Assembly (NCBI GenBank): GCA_032718475.1
Contig: JAUCBJ010007975.1
Span: 1-40,118 of the forward strand
Source of the DNA: Nemertoderma westbladi
Taxonomy: Eukaryota > Xenacoelomorpha > Nemertodermatida > Nemertodermatidae
DNA length: 40,118 nucleotides
Direction: 5' to 3'
This document shows, piece by piece, positions 1-10,101 of this stretch; position 1 is the stretch's first letter, and every line of letters begins with the position of its first letter. A model generated the notes under the pieces. The model searched no databases. It worked only from the letters and a program-made list of their open reading frames with translations, and was not told the DNA's origin. The position numbers were made by a program, and so were the translations under genes.

Positions 1-860
1 AGTCACGAGTTTTTCAAAGCCACGAAAGAACGGCTTTTTAGTGTTTTGTGCTTTCTGCTTTTTAGCTCAACACTAGTAGGTTTAATTATAAGGACATATA
101 TCCTTTAACTGGCTGGCGGCTGACCAAACGCACCTGATGACTGATTGATTGTCTTAACTCAAAACAACTGGCACGATTGATCTGTCAATACTGTGTACTG
201 CTATTTGTTGTCGGTTATTCATTATATTTGTTGATGAATTATTATATTGGAATAACGAGAAATAACCCCGACACCCAATATTCTTGATATACCGAAGGTA
301 AGAGAGAAAGGTTATCAATAACGATTGTGACTTATGTTAAAGTGGTTTGAAGTGAATCTAATGTTATTTGATAGACCCTACATGAGTCAGTCTGTGTTCC
401 TTTTATATGTGACTAAATTCAGTGAAGATTGGCAGATTAGTGTGCAGTATTGTGCAGCATTGTGTGCGAGTGAGTCTGTTAAAGAAGCATTTCCTAAAGA
501 ATGTGCCATATATGTGAATTATAATTAAGCCATATCGTTGTGAGTAGTTTAAGTCATAACTCTGTTTATATAGATAAAGCGCCACGTCCTAAAGGAACTG
601 TTAATATTCCCGAAGGTGAATAATATTGTCAGAGATTATATAATACTGTCAGTCGAATAATACATTAGGCTTACATAGCAACAAAATTAAACCGTCGAAC
701 CCAATCTCCCGGGAATATCCAGCGGGTGAATGGTCGCGCACGGATTGGTTTCGACTAGTGTAGTGAATCAAATACTTGTCATAGGCTAAAAAGCGATTTA
801 ATATCTAGAAGACATCTTAATTTGGCGGGTTAAACTGCCAAAGGTCTGAAAGCGCGAACA
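1..860 (+). mobile_element. Diverged BEL/Pao LTR (relic or solo LTR, left end outside window)
   Basis: This stretch aligns along its length with the two LTRs at 12933-14117 and 29287-30457. The last ~550 bases (from about 250) are nearly identical to them, including the terminal AGCGCGAACA. The first ~250 bases (U3 side) differ much more and carry indels, so this is a related subfamily rather than a copy of the same insertion. The splice-donor-like AAGGTAAGAG (296-305) and a 64-aa open frame (334-528) are kept. No internal element sequence follows 860; instead a tandem repeat begins at once. It is therefore a solo LTR or the 3' LTR of an element lying to the left. The TG start is not in the window. 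Confidence 0.85.
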
Positions 861-861
861 A

Positions 862-1330
862 TGACTATCAATAGTAAGTTTGATATTTTGTGCTACTGTA
901 TATGCCGAAAACATGTGCCACATGCTAAAGTGGCACGTCTGTGTGACAGCGGAATTTGAAACTATTTACAATCGAATCAGCACCCTCTAAAACCTCTAAA
1001 TACTGAAAATTGTCAATTTCTGACTGTCACTAGTAAGTTCATATTTTGTGCCATATGCCGAAAACATGTGCCACATGCTAAAGTGGCACGTCTGTGTGAC
1101 AGCGGAATTTGAAACTATTTACAATCGAATCAGCACCCTCGAAAACCTCTAAATACTGAAAATTGTCAATTTCTGACTGTCACTAGTAAGTTCATATTTT
1201 GTGCCATATGCCTCAAACATGTGCCACGTGCCTAAGTTGTCTAATCTGTGCCACCACGGAATTTGAAACTATTTGCAATCGCCTCAGCACTCTTGGAAAC
1301 TCATGAGAACCAAAAGCTGCGGAATTCTGG
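862..1330. repeat. 153-bp tandem repeat, about three units
   Basis: Units start near 862, 1021 and 1174. The shared word GCCGAAAACATG/GCCTCAAACATG falls at 904, 1057 and 1210, giving an exact 153-bp step. Units 1 and 2 are almost identical after a small insertion in unit 1; the third is diverged. The first two contain a small inverted repeat (GTGCCAC ... GTGGCAC) that could form a hairpin. The array starts immediately after the LTR end at 860, so the LTR probably inserted into it. No coding potential is seen. Confidence 0.85.
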
Positions 1331-2389
1331 CATTGTTTTTCATATTTCCCAAATATGCTAATTTTGGCACGTGCCAAGAAATGGCACAACGCCAAACATT
1401 GATAACTGGAAACCCTTCCAAACGATTCAGAACACTTGAAAACCCGTATTGGAGAAAAATTGTTCTTAAAACAAGAACACTTTCCGAATTAATGCATTTT
1501 GGCCACAAAACAAGGTTTCTGACCCACTGTGAGATGGTATGTCCCCGCCCCCCCCCCCCCCCCCCCCGCACAGTGAACATATACAGCTGTCTTGCGCCTC
1601 ATGGTAACTCGAGTTAGTGCAAATCTTATAGTGGAAGCCGTTAGTACTGAAGCGGGTTATTATATGTCGGTTGGTGTAGTTTGGGTCCTGCCATCTGGGG
1701 TTTGTAAATGCCAGTGAGTTCCAAAATTGGGGATTAATCCATTAATCTCTTGTATTTTTCCGTTTATGAGAATCAGGTATTGCTTGTATACGGGTGTGTG
1801 AGTTAGATTTAGGAGCTGAACAAATTCAGATATCAAAGTGTTTTCGTTGCAGATGCTGTGACGAGACGATTTGAGGTAGATTTGTGTAGACAACATACTT
1901 CATTAAGGTAGGCGGCTTTAATTTTATCGAGTGTGACCATGTTGGTGACAGATAGAAACGGCCAAATCTCACGGAAACCGTAAAGTACAATTGGGCTTAT
2001 TTTGAGTTTGAACAGTTTTATTGCGATCTGGAGTGATAAAATGTTTGGTTTGTTGATTGAGTATGTCGCTGATAGAGCTTTATATATACTATATTATAAT
2101 ACTACATATTTATTATGATTGTTAATTAACATAACAAACATTGTATTTTATTGAACTTCATAATTATTTATTTTATAGGCTATATTTTATATATTACAGT
2201 GTTTATATTATTATATTTATTATAGTAGTTTAAACAATCAGTTACCGCAACGGTACCGTTGGGTGTGAACGGGGCTTTACTGGCATAGAGATTCAGATAC
2301 TACTGTATGTCCAGACCAAGATTAGGCCCCGTGGCTGCCAGCCTGTATAGAGGTGATAATACCCGGTATTCACTACTACTACAAGGATC
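1331..2389. other. Non-coding stretch with a 20-bp poly-C run
   Basis: No convincing gene is seen. A 14-bp perfect palindrome around CACGTG lies at 1364-1377 (TTGGCACGTGCCAA). An uninterrupted run of 20 C lies at 1548-1567. 2040-2230 is very AT-rich. The short open frames here show no family features. Confidence 0.5.
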
Positions 2390-3810
2390 GGCATGCTGCA
2401 TTGCAGCTGAGTTTTAAGAATGCTGTGCCGGCTTATCAACAAAATTGCACCGCCACAACTCCTATCACCCATGACATTTGCTAGATCATCCGCATCTTCA
2501 AGGCCAGTATCCTTTAAGATGCGTCTCAAGAAAGTCATGGGCTGTCCACCATGCTTATTCACTCCATGAGGCTGCCAAAGTACAAGATTATGCACTGGCT
2601 GGTCCTCACGGCGAAAACAATGTCCTGCAAAGCGGAGGCGATTTTGTTCTAGTGTCAAGCCTGGGGGAACCAATGAGACACCTCCAATGTTATTAGTGTC
2701 TGGTTGGAGATGTGTGCATTGTACTTGACACAATGAACCCGGCGTAGTATTCTTGTGAATGTGCCATCCAGAGATTTGGTGTCCTCAGCAGTTAGAGCCC
2801 AGCATGGACACCCATAGAGGAGAACTGGAACTACTGCTGCTCTAAATAATCGGACCTTAAGTGTCCGATTAATTCTCGGTGACTTCCAAATCCTTGAAAG
2901 CCTATTCAAGGCTGCCCATGCCTTTCCCTTACGTATTCGAAGGTCCTCACCTGACTTCCGGATCCATGATCCCAGGTAACAGAAGTCATCCACATGCTCA
3001 AGCATACCATCTTTTGAGCTTATGCTCATCCGATCAGAGACTTGCTGAGGACTTTCAAAGTTAACTGTCAAAATTTTGGTCTTTCTGGAGTTAATAAAAA
3101 GACCAACACTAGAAGCAGCATGTTCTAATGAGCTGAGGAGCCGTTGGGCTCCCTCTAGTGATTCTGAGAGTACTCCTAAGTCATCAGCATAGTCTAGATC
3201 AGTTAGGTACTTGACAGGATTTCCTCGACTTCTGGAGCCAGTAGGTGGAGTTATCATCACCCCATCATCATTATGATGATCTAAGGACATGCGTAAAACA
3301 TAGTCAACAACAATTATGAACAAGAATGGTGCAAGTGTGTCTCCCTGGAGGACGCCCCATAACACTTCAAATGGTTCTGTGTCACCGTCAACAGTAGACA
3401 CAAATGTTGTCGAACCATCGTATACTGATCTGATTTCTGCAATAATTTCATCAGGAATCCCATATAATGAAAGTATGCTGAACATACGTGAGCGAGAGAC
3501 TGAATCAAAGGCCGTGAAGAAGTCAACAAAGATAACAGCCTGATGCCTGTCTTTCTTTTTTGATAACTCTTCAATTATCCTTCTAAGTGCCAAAATGGGC
3601 TCCATGGTCCCACGACCTTTACAGAACCCATTCTGATTTCCACGGAGCAGTCTCTCAATGGGATCCCTGATGCGATTTAATAGAATTCTATTATATAGCT
3701 TTGCAGCAATCGAGATCAATGAGATTCCCCGAAAAGAACCATAGAGTGTTAGGTTGCCCTTCTTGGAAACTGGCACCAACTTTTTGTTTTCATTTCTTGT
3801 GGGACTCTTG
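2390..3810 (-). mobile_element. 5'-truncated LINE (non-LTR retrotransposon) reverse transcriptase fragment
   Basis: On the minus strand 3914-2655 encodes a reverse transcriptase lacking any upstream endonuclease. Recognisable similarity starts near 3800 (KKLVPVSKKGN). It runs through the fingers block (SFRGISLISIAAKLYNRIL), a QNGFCKGRGTMEPILALRRI block, the catalytic-site block FVDFFTAFDS, GVLQGDTLAPFLFII, and the active-site box YADD (DLDYADDLGVL). A C-terminal thumb with YLGSWIRKSGEDLRIRKGKA and LLYGCPCWALT follows. Near 2700 the frame shifts. The typical tail (RLRFAGHCFRREDQP, then LEDADDLANVMGDR) continues in another frame between about 2680 and 2440. Endonuclease and ORF1 are missing, so this is a dead copy. 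The clade (CR1, L2 or RTE-like) is not settled. It resembles the fragment at 39642-40118. Confidence 0.88.
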
Positions 3811-3914
3811 TTGTTCGGTACTGCTACTATGATGGGATAGATGTTAATAAAACACAGGTACGGTACGGAACGGGCATAATCAGGTGATGCTGTAATGTAA
3901 TAATGATAAGGCAT
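2655..3914 (-). pseudogene. LINE reverse transcriptase, frameshifted at its C-terminus
   Basis: This 419-codon frame holds most of the RT domain of the LINE fragment described at 2390-3810. The RT active-site box YADD is intact. The first ~40 residues show no RT similarity and are probably read-in from flanking DNA, so the frame start is not the protein start. The last ~12 residues are out of frame relative to the family; the true continuation is in the overlapping frame 2733-2293. With no endonuclease, no intact C-terminus and no evident promoter, it is best treated as a pseudogene of a mobile element. Confidence 0.85.
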
Positions 3915-4814
3915 TGATGCCTAACACCATAATGCAGTCAGCAGTAATGGAATGCCTAACGTGCAAGTGAAGCAGTACAGTGCGAGTGCAATGAACATAC
4001 AGAATAATACACTACATTACCGAACCAATACCAGAGTACTGCAGTCAGGCAGTAGGCCTACTGAAGTAGAAGTGCACTGGCTGGCACTTAAAATTTTCGA
4101 CTGACAAATTGGCCATTTTTTGAAAATGAAAATATCTCAATTTTATAAACCTTGCCAATGAAATCAGCACCTTTTAAAACATCAGTAGCCAAATTATACA
4201 GCCAAATTACCACTTTTAGCTAATTGAAAATGTCGAGCTACTTGTAATGTTGGTGCTCTTTTAGTGTCTATTAAAAAATAAACAATGAAGGTTTTATTCT
4301 AAATTCGCTTTCGATTACTAATAATGAATTCGACTAACCAAAAAAAGCATAGTATGGTTTAATGGTTATACCCAAGACTTTGAAGTAAAGTAAATTACTC
4401 GTGTATTTTGAGTAATTTTATCAATTTCGAAAGGTGCTGATATGGTATGGGACTCCCAGGAACTCCTCTTATCTCGAAAACAACTGGAGCTATTACATTT
4501 ATATTTGTCTCAAATGAAAGGGGACATAATTTTATTCTGGCCCACTAAATTTGGGGGCTTTGCAGCAGCTTGGCGGGTCGTATCTATAGTAGGTCATGCA
4601 TTTAAAATAGATACTTGGAAAAAACTCTAGCTAGCATAAATAACAAAAAATAAATATCAAAAATACAAGATATTTTGTATGTCTTAATTCAGTGCAACCC
4701 CACCCCCTCTGAATCTTAATGAAATTGAGTGGAATATTAGCATTCGGAAGTGGCAAGTTTTAGTATCGTCTCGAGGCTATTTAATTACTTTTCAAACGCT
4801 TGTAGTTAAGGATT
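3915..4814. other. Gene-free stretch
   Basis: No coding region, RNA gene or clear repeat is seen. The composition is AT-rich and the small open frames have no recognisable motif. Confidence 0.4.
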
Positions 4815-5222
4815 GAAAGCGAGGCACTACTACAGTATGTGTGTGTACCCATGGTCGGGATTTTTGTAGTAGCTAGTTTTTGCTACATTTTTTTAAATGT
4901 TCTATGTCATATTAGCTATAGTTTTGTAAAAAAAAAATGTTCTAGAACAAATATTTTTTGTTCTAAAACATTTTTTTTTAATTTATAATTCGTAATAATA
5001 CACCTTAAAATGTTAATCTGTTGCCTTTAAATACTATATTATTTAAATACTATTATTCTAGAATGTTTTTTAATGTTTACAGTAGTAGGTTCACTTTAAC
5101 TGTTTTCATTAAATAAAATGCCACGTCACGAAAACAAAAAGTGCTCTAAAGATACAAACACTATTGACATTTTCAAAGAATAGTATAAAAGAAAAGTATA
5201 ATTTTGAAACAAATTTTTTTTT

Positions 5223-5500
5223 AATAATAGCTAACTTGGAAAATCACTAAGCTAGCTAGCCTGATAATTTGTAATTTTTTTTTAATTTTAAATGCTTATA
5301 AATGATAAATAATCTATTCATTACACATAGTTACTAATTTTTAATAAATTTTTTTTATAATTTCTTTAAAAATAATAGCTAATTTGGAAAATTACTAGCT
5401 AGCCTGATAATTTGTATATTTAATGTTTATAGATAAATAAACTATTTATTACGCATAATAACTAATTTTTAATAAATTTTTACTTTTAAATGTTATAGAT
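5223..5500. repeat. 148-bp tandem duplication inside the outer transposon
   Basis: The word AATAATAGCTAA occurs at 5223 and 5371. The following ~130 bases align between the two copies, including TAGCTAGCCTGATAATTTGT and ACTAATTTTTAATAAATTTTT. It is non-coding. Confidence 0.8.
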
Positions 5501-5944
5501 CAAAAAATATATATTAGTTCTAGAAATTAGTTCTAATTTATTTAACCTAACAATAGCTAAAATGAAATAGAATAGTTCTAAAAAAAAAGTAGCAAAAATT
5601 AGCTATAGTAAAAAAAATATGGTTATGGGTACACATATAGGGATGTCCCGGAATCGATATTTTGATTCCGGCCGGAACCGGAATTCAACATGCTGGAATA
5701 TTCCGGCCGGAATTCCGGCCGGAACCGGAATTTTGTATAATTAGTGAAATACACTAAATGACCCATGAAACTTTATATTTTTTTGTGAAATAAATGAATT
5801 TTTTAATTTCTAAAGCCAAGTTTACTAGAGATCAATCAGCACCTAGGGGCAATTAAAGTGGGTGGAGTGGAGAAACGGCCTGGCCCGTTATGGCCTTTTA
5901 TGGGACGGGAAGTACCCCCATACTTCGGCCTTAAACGACATGGA

Positions 5945-6035
5945 ATTCATTTTTGAGAGTAATCAGCTGTTATTTGCGTCGAATTTCTCCTGGAGAGGGA
6001 TTAATTTTTATTGCGTCCAATTTTCCCCCCTATCT
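5945..6035 (-). repeat. Terminal piece of the MITE family seen at 37607-37855
   Basis: The reverse complement of this stretch matches 37607-37690 closely, including the end GATAGGGGGGAAA, the block GCAATAAAAATT and CGACGCAAATAACAGCTG. It therefore carries one terminal inverted repeat of that family. The rest of that copy is not contiguous here. Confidence 0.75.
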
Positions 6036-6339
6036 GAAATAATAATAATAATTCCATCTACAATAATCAACTCATGACTTATGGCACGCTGAAGGCCTGT
6101 GATTGGTTACTTTGAGTAGAAATATATAGTAAATGTGAGACGCATCTTATATATTTTAACAAATGACTTTTGACTTATGTGTTACCAGTGGAGCACGGGA
6201 ACTATACTTTTGACATACGTACTCAGACAAAATCTGACAACTACTTATGGGCCTAATGCATTTCATAAAAAATCGTCAAAGCGACAAAAGGTTTAACAAG
6301 ATGTAAATTAAGGCGGTTGTGAATTGTATACGAATACTA

Positions 6340-6485
6340 TTGTTTAGTTTATTGTTTTGGTTAAAATAACGTGCTAATGTGTAACCTGCTCCTTTCCCTA
6401 AATTGAGAATTTAACATTGAGGCGGGATATTGATTCGCCAAGATGGGATTTGCGTCCAGCCCCCCCCCCCCCCCCCCCCCCCCTA
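6340..6485 (+). repeat. Second piece of the same MITE family, ending in poly-C
   Basis: This matches 37716-37850 on the same strand: GTTTAGTTTATTGTTTTG, then AACCTGCTC, TTTCCCTAAATTGAGAATTT, GAGGCGGGATATT and a GCGTCCAG poly-C end. Together with 5945-6035 it represents rearranged remnants of the family. The TTTATTG/CTGCTC/CCCTCAATTG words also occur in the small array at 11461-11625. Confidence 0.75.
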
Positions 6486-6562
6486 TCTCACCAATAAAGA
6501 CTGAATTCACTTTAAAAACACGGTGGCAGTAAATTTTCCCTCGTTACATAGGTTAGTTAGAC

Positions 6563-6740
6563 TCCACCTTAGTGTAGTGGTTGCATTGAATTTACATCTC
6601 TCTGGAGGTCGAGGGTTCGATCCCCACATGAGGGCCAGGGCAGTTTTCGTTTCGGCACGAATGCTTGATGGGACTAGCCAGGGCGCATCTCTGACTTGCA
6701 TCCTTGTGGTAGCTCTAACTGCCGAATAAAAGTTTACTTG
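6563..6740 (+). mobile_element. tRNA-derived SINE
   Basis: The head (6563-6634, 72 nt) has an RNA polymerase III A box (TTAGTGTAGTGG) and B box (GGTTCGATCCC) at tRNA spacing. Its acceptor arms pair at five of seven positions. The anticodon stem does not fold, so it is not a working tRNA gene. An unrelated body of about 100 nt follows and ends in an AATAAAAG and T-rich tail. This is the standard SINE layout. It sits inside the inner transposon. Confidence 0.75.
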
Positions 6741-7016
6741 TTTATTTTTTTTACAACTACAAGTGTTGACAAGTATCTTAAACTAATTGGTAAGTAGATG
6801 TTAAAAAAATATATACATTTTGATAATAATTTAACAAACTAATTGCAACGATCAAACTAGCTAGGAACCTTGTAATTCCGGTAAAATTCCGGCCGGAATT
6901 GACCCCATTCCGGCAATTCCGGCCGGAACCGGAATCGTTCAAATACCGCCGGAATTCCGGCCGGAACGGAATTCCGGGACATCCCTATACACATACTGTA
7001 GTAGTGCCGAAAGCGA

Positions 7017-8298
7017 AAATAAATATTCTGACGCACCCAGTATGGATGAGGGAGGTAAAACAATATATATTTCAAATTTCATGCAATCTCATTAAGATTT
7101 GTAGAATAAATTGGTGGCCAAGTCACTGAATTAAGACACAATATTCCTGGAGATGGCGTAGGTAAGCACCAACGAAGTGGATCTGGCAATAATTACCAAT
7201 AATATATAATAATAACAGCTATTAAAATAATTTGTTTCAAAATTATAATACTTACTATTGAAAAGAATCATAAAAAAATGTTCTAGAAGACCTTTATTAT
7301 ATAATCCTTAAAATATGCAAAAAAAATTTTCAAAACGTGTGCTTATTGAATTTTGTAGGTAGAATGCAGCTTTCATGGTCGTATATTATTTAGTAGGTCA
7401 TGTTCCACTTAATCTAAAAAGTTTTATAGTTTGACGGGACAGTTAACTCCATCCCTAAAGCATTAACGGCCGGCATCCAACGGTTTTAGGTAAATCGATT
7501 AATTAACCCTATACATATTTCTAACCTTGACCTATTCGCACTAAACCCATATCAGAGAATCCGGTTAGTCGATTACCATAGCAACTGTTCAAAATACGCC
7601 TTGGAATGTCGTTTTTACTGCAAATTTCGGTGAATTTTTGCAAAATATCAATAGTTTTCGAAACCATTACCAAATACGTGTTCTCCATATTCTAAAGACA
7701 TGATAGATTCCAAATATATAGCCAATAAGCATCTTTATTTTAATGGTCGCGCTATAAAAATGTTTTCCACGAAACCATAGAAACAAACTCAAAACCGTTG
7801 GAAACTATATGGAAACTAAATTGGTATCTACAGTATGTAGAAGTACATAGGTCAGTCAAACAATAGTCGTTAGATTACAGTTAGTCTGCGCCAAACTAGA
7901 TGAAAATCCCACAAATTTGTAGTCATATTGTTGCTATGTAAAGTAAAATCCATGGTGCTAAGAAAAAAAACATAAAAATGAAAGTGATCCGAATAATTTA
8001 TATCTCTTTCAACTGTTTGAGAGATTAGCAAGATAATAAAGAATAAGAAATATTTGATTCGGATGAGTAATTGCTAATTAGTTATGCCCGCTTTATGCCA
8101 ATGTTGACAGGACTAATGATTAGTAACATATTTATATTATATAAATATTTCACTGATCTTTTTGTCTCACTTACTGTAAGTCAATTATAAAATTAATTAA
8201 TCACTTATTTTTCAAGGAAAAAGTAAAAAGTGAAATAATGACCAGATACATATGAAGAATTGTTCAAAACAAAAACAACAGATATTGTTTCGGTAACT
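7017..8298. other. Gene-free stretch
   Basis: No coding region, RNA gene or clear repeat is seen. It lies between the nested transposons and the 3' end of the zinc-finger gene, whose 3' UTR must begin at its upper end (minus strand). Confidence 0.4.
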
Positions 8299-10095
8299 TT
8301 AAGATTTATGAACAGAATCATTGTGTCTCTTAAGTTCATGTCTATTAGAAATTTGTTTATGGCAGATAGAACAATCATATTTAGAGTTTCCCATTCCTTT
8401 ATGAAAGTTGTTAACATGATTGTTTAGACTGGATTTCAGGGTGAATTCTTTGCTACAATAACCGCATTTATGCTTGATTAGTTTATGGATAGAGTCGACA
8501 TGTTTTTTTAGATAACTTTTGGTACCAAAGGATTTACCACAATCAAAACAGTTGTACTTGATATCTTTATGGGCGTAGTTTACATGGGCGTTTAGATAGT
8601 CTTGCCGGCTGAATTTTTTGTTACAATAACCGCAGTTATGTTTGATTAGTTTATGGATAGAGTCGACATGTATCTTTAGATAACTTTTGGTACCAAATGA
8701 TTTTCCACAATCAAAACAGTTGTACTTGATATCTTTATGGGCGTAGTTGACATGGGCGTTTAGATGGTCTTGCCGGCTGAATTCTTTGTTACAATAACCG
8801 CACTTATGTTTGATATCTTTATGGGCGTAGTTGACATGAGCGTTTAGACAGCCCCGAGAGTTGAATTCTTTGTTACAATAACCGCACTTATGTTTGATTA
8901 GTTTATGGATAGAGTCGACATGTTTTTTTAGATAACTTTTGGTACCAAATGATTTTCCACAATCAAAACAGTTGTACTTGATATCTTTATGGGCGTAGTT
9001 TACATGGGCGTTTAGATAGTCTTGCCGGCTGAATTCTTTGTTACAATAACCGCACTTATGTTTGATATCTTTATGGGCGAAGTTGACATGAGCGTTTAGA
9101 CTGCCCCGAGAGCTGAATTCTTTGTTACAATAACCGCACTTATGTTTGATTAGTTTATGGATTGAGTCGACATGTATCTTTAGATAACTTTTGGTACCAA
9201 ATGATTTTCCACAATCAAAACAGCTGTACTTGACATCTTTATGGGCGCAGTTGATATGGGTATTTAGATTACCTTGATGGCAGAATTCTTTATTACAATG
9301 ACCGCACTTATGTTTGATATCTTTATGGGCGCAGTTGACATGGGCGTTTAGATGGTCTTGCCGGCTGAATTCTTTGTTACAAAAACCGCACTTATGTTTA
9401 ATTAGTTTATGGATAGAGTCGATATGCATATTTACAGAACCCTTCTTTGTAAACAGTTTCTCACAATAATCGCATTTATACTTATTCTTGACGTCTTTAT
9501 GAAAGGATTCTATATGTCTCTCTAAATTTTCTCTGCCATTAAATAATTCATTGCAATGAAAACAGGAACTGGTATCTGGAGAAAATTGGAACTCCCCAAC
9601 AGCTCTACTAGAACTACCGGAATCTGTTGTTGCACAACTGATTGTCAGTTTAGTAGCGCTGCAACAATCAACGTTGTCACGAGAGGTACCGATACCAGCA
9701 GTATTACACTGTTTTCTAACAGTTCGAGTTTCTGAAAATGGATCAATAACTATACAACCTTCAGATTTTACACTAATAAATTGCAAACCACAAGCTGAAT
9801 GTTGAATATGAATATTTGCATCTTCAGTTTCTATAGGCCTACCATACGAACAGTTTGGGCTGTCGTTTTCCTGTTTTTTGACAACAAAATAATCTCCAGG
9901 AATATCTTCGTCATCTTGTACAGGGACATCATCTACTCCACCAAACAAATTGTTTTGATTTTCGATAGATGATCCGTAAACGCAGTTCTCCTGTTTAACT
10001 TCAAGAGGATAGGGAGCACAGTCTGGTGGTTCTTTCTTTATAATTATCCCGGCACTGGAGGATTTTTTCTTCAATACATTAATTTGTTGATTCAT
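8299..10095 (-). CDS. C2H2 zinc-finger protein with 15 tandem fingers (598 aa)
   Basis: This is an uninterrupted single-exon frame from ATG at 10095 to TAA at 8299. Two upstream in-frame codons lack an ATG, so this start is preferred. The acidic N-terminal ~175 residues contain three sumoylation-type motifs (IKKE, VKQE, VKSE) but no recognised KRAB, BTB or ZAD domain. From about residue 178 to the end there are 15 consecutive C-x2-C-x12-H-x4-H fingers at a 28-residue step. Linkers are KDIKH/KLIKH-like rather than the usual TGEKP. Fingers fall into near-identical types (SRQDHLNAH, SSRGSLNAH, GTKSYLKIH) that recur as three-finger blocks of 252 bp. Such proteins usually bind DNA in the nucleus, often as transcriptional regulators; the target is unknown. 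Codons are intact throughout, so the gene is probably functional. Orthology cannot be assigned. Confidence 0.9.
   Translation of the reverse strand: MNQQINVLKKKSSSAGIIIKKEPPDCAPYPLEVKQENCVYGSSIENQNNLFGGVDDVPVQDDEDIPGDYFVVKKQENDSPNCSYGRPIETEDANIHIQHSACGLQFISVKSEGCIVIDPFSETRTVRKQCNTAGIGTSRDNVDCCSATKLTISCATTDSGSSSRAVGEFQFSPDTSSCFHCNELFNGRENLERHIESFHKDVKNKYKCDYCEKLFTKKGSVNMHIDSIHKLIKHKCGFCNKEFSRQDHLNAHVNCAHKDIKHKCGHCNKEFCHQGNLNTHINCAHKDVKYSCFDCGKSFGTKSYLKIHVDSIHKLIKHKCGYCNKEFSSRGSLNAHVNFAHKDIKHKCGYCNKEFSRQDYLNAHVNYAHKDIKYNCFDCGKSFGTKSYLKKHVDSIHKLIKHKCGYCNKEFNSRGCLNAHVNYAHKDIKHKCGYCNKEFSRQDHLNAHVNYAHKDIKYNCFDCGKSFGTKSYLKIHVDSIHKLIKHNCGYCNKKFSRQDYLNAHVNYAHKDIKYNCFDCGKSFGTKSYLKKHVDSIHKLIKHKCGYCSKEFTLKSSLNNHVNNFHKGMGNSKYDCSICHKQISNRHELKRHNDSVHKS
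8480..9430 (-). repeat. Higher-order 252-bp repeat within the zinc-finger gene
   Basis: The GGTACCAAA word of the GTKSY finger type occurs at 8521, 8689, 8941 and 9193. The spacings are 168, 252 and 252 bp, that is two, three and three fingers of 84 bp. Neighbouring blocks differ by few bases, which indicates recent unequal exchange or conversion. Confidence 0.85.
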
Positions 10096-10101
10096 TATCA
10101 A

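Larger units (their letters stand above)
5638..6987. mobile_element. Inner hAT-type non-autonomous transposon with CCGGAAT-rich ends
   Basis: The terminal inverted repeats are TAGGGATGTCCCGGAAT (5638-5654) and its exact reverse complement (6971-6987). An 8-bp target duplication TACACATA lies at 5630-5637 and 6988-6995, as expected for the hAT superfamily. Both ends continue into clustered CCGGCCGG/CCGGAATT words (5664-5735 and 6877-6975), probably subterminal transposase-binding repeats. No transposase frame is present. The 1.35-kb interior is patchwork: MITE-like pieces at 5945-6035 and 6340-6485, a 24-bp poly-C run near 6460-6483, and a tRNA-derived SINE at 6563-6740. It landed within 15 bp of the right end of the outer element. 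Confidence 0.9.
4823..7008. mobile_element. Outer hAT-type non-autonomous transposon (split by a nested element)
   Basis: The ends are inverted copies: GGCACTACTACAGTATGTG at 4823 and its reverse complement ending at 7008. The inverted similarity continues for about 60 bases once the nested insertion at 5638-6987 is discounted. An 8-bp direct duplication GAAAGCGA flanks it (4815-4822 and 7009-7016). Eight-bp target duplications are typical of hAT-superfamily transposons. Without the nested insert and its duplicated target the element is about 820 bp. It is extremely AT-rich and encodes no transposase, so it must have been moved in trans. The interior contains a 148-bp tandem duplication (5223-5500) and repeated TTCTAGAA-like words. 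Confidence 0.85.

Noticed and set aside
334-528. 64-aa frame present in all three LTRs (334-528, 13592-13786, 29931-30125)
   Set aside because: The relic and young LTRs differ mostly at amino-acid-changing positions here, and sequence on both sides is just as conserved, so no coding constraint is evident.
6563-6634. Functional tRNA gene
   Set aside because: The anticodon stem does not fold and the acceptor stem has two mismatches; a SINE body follows.
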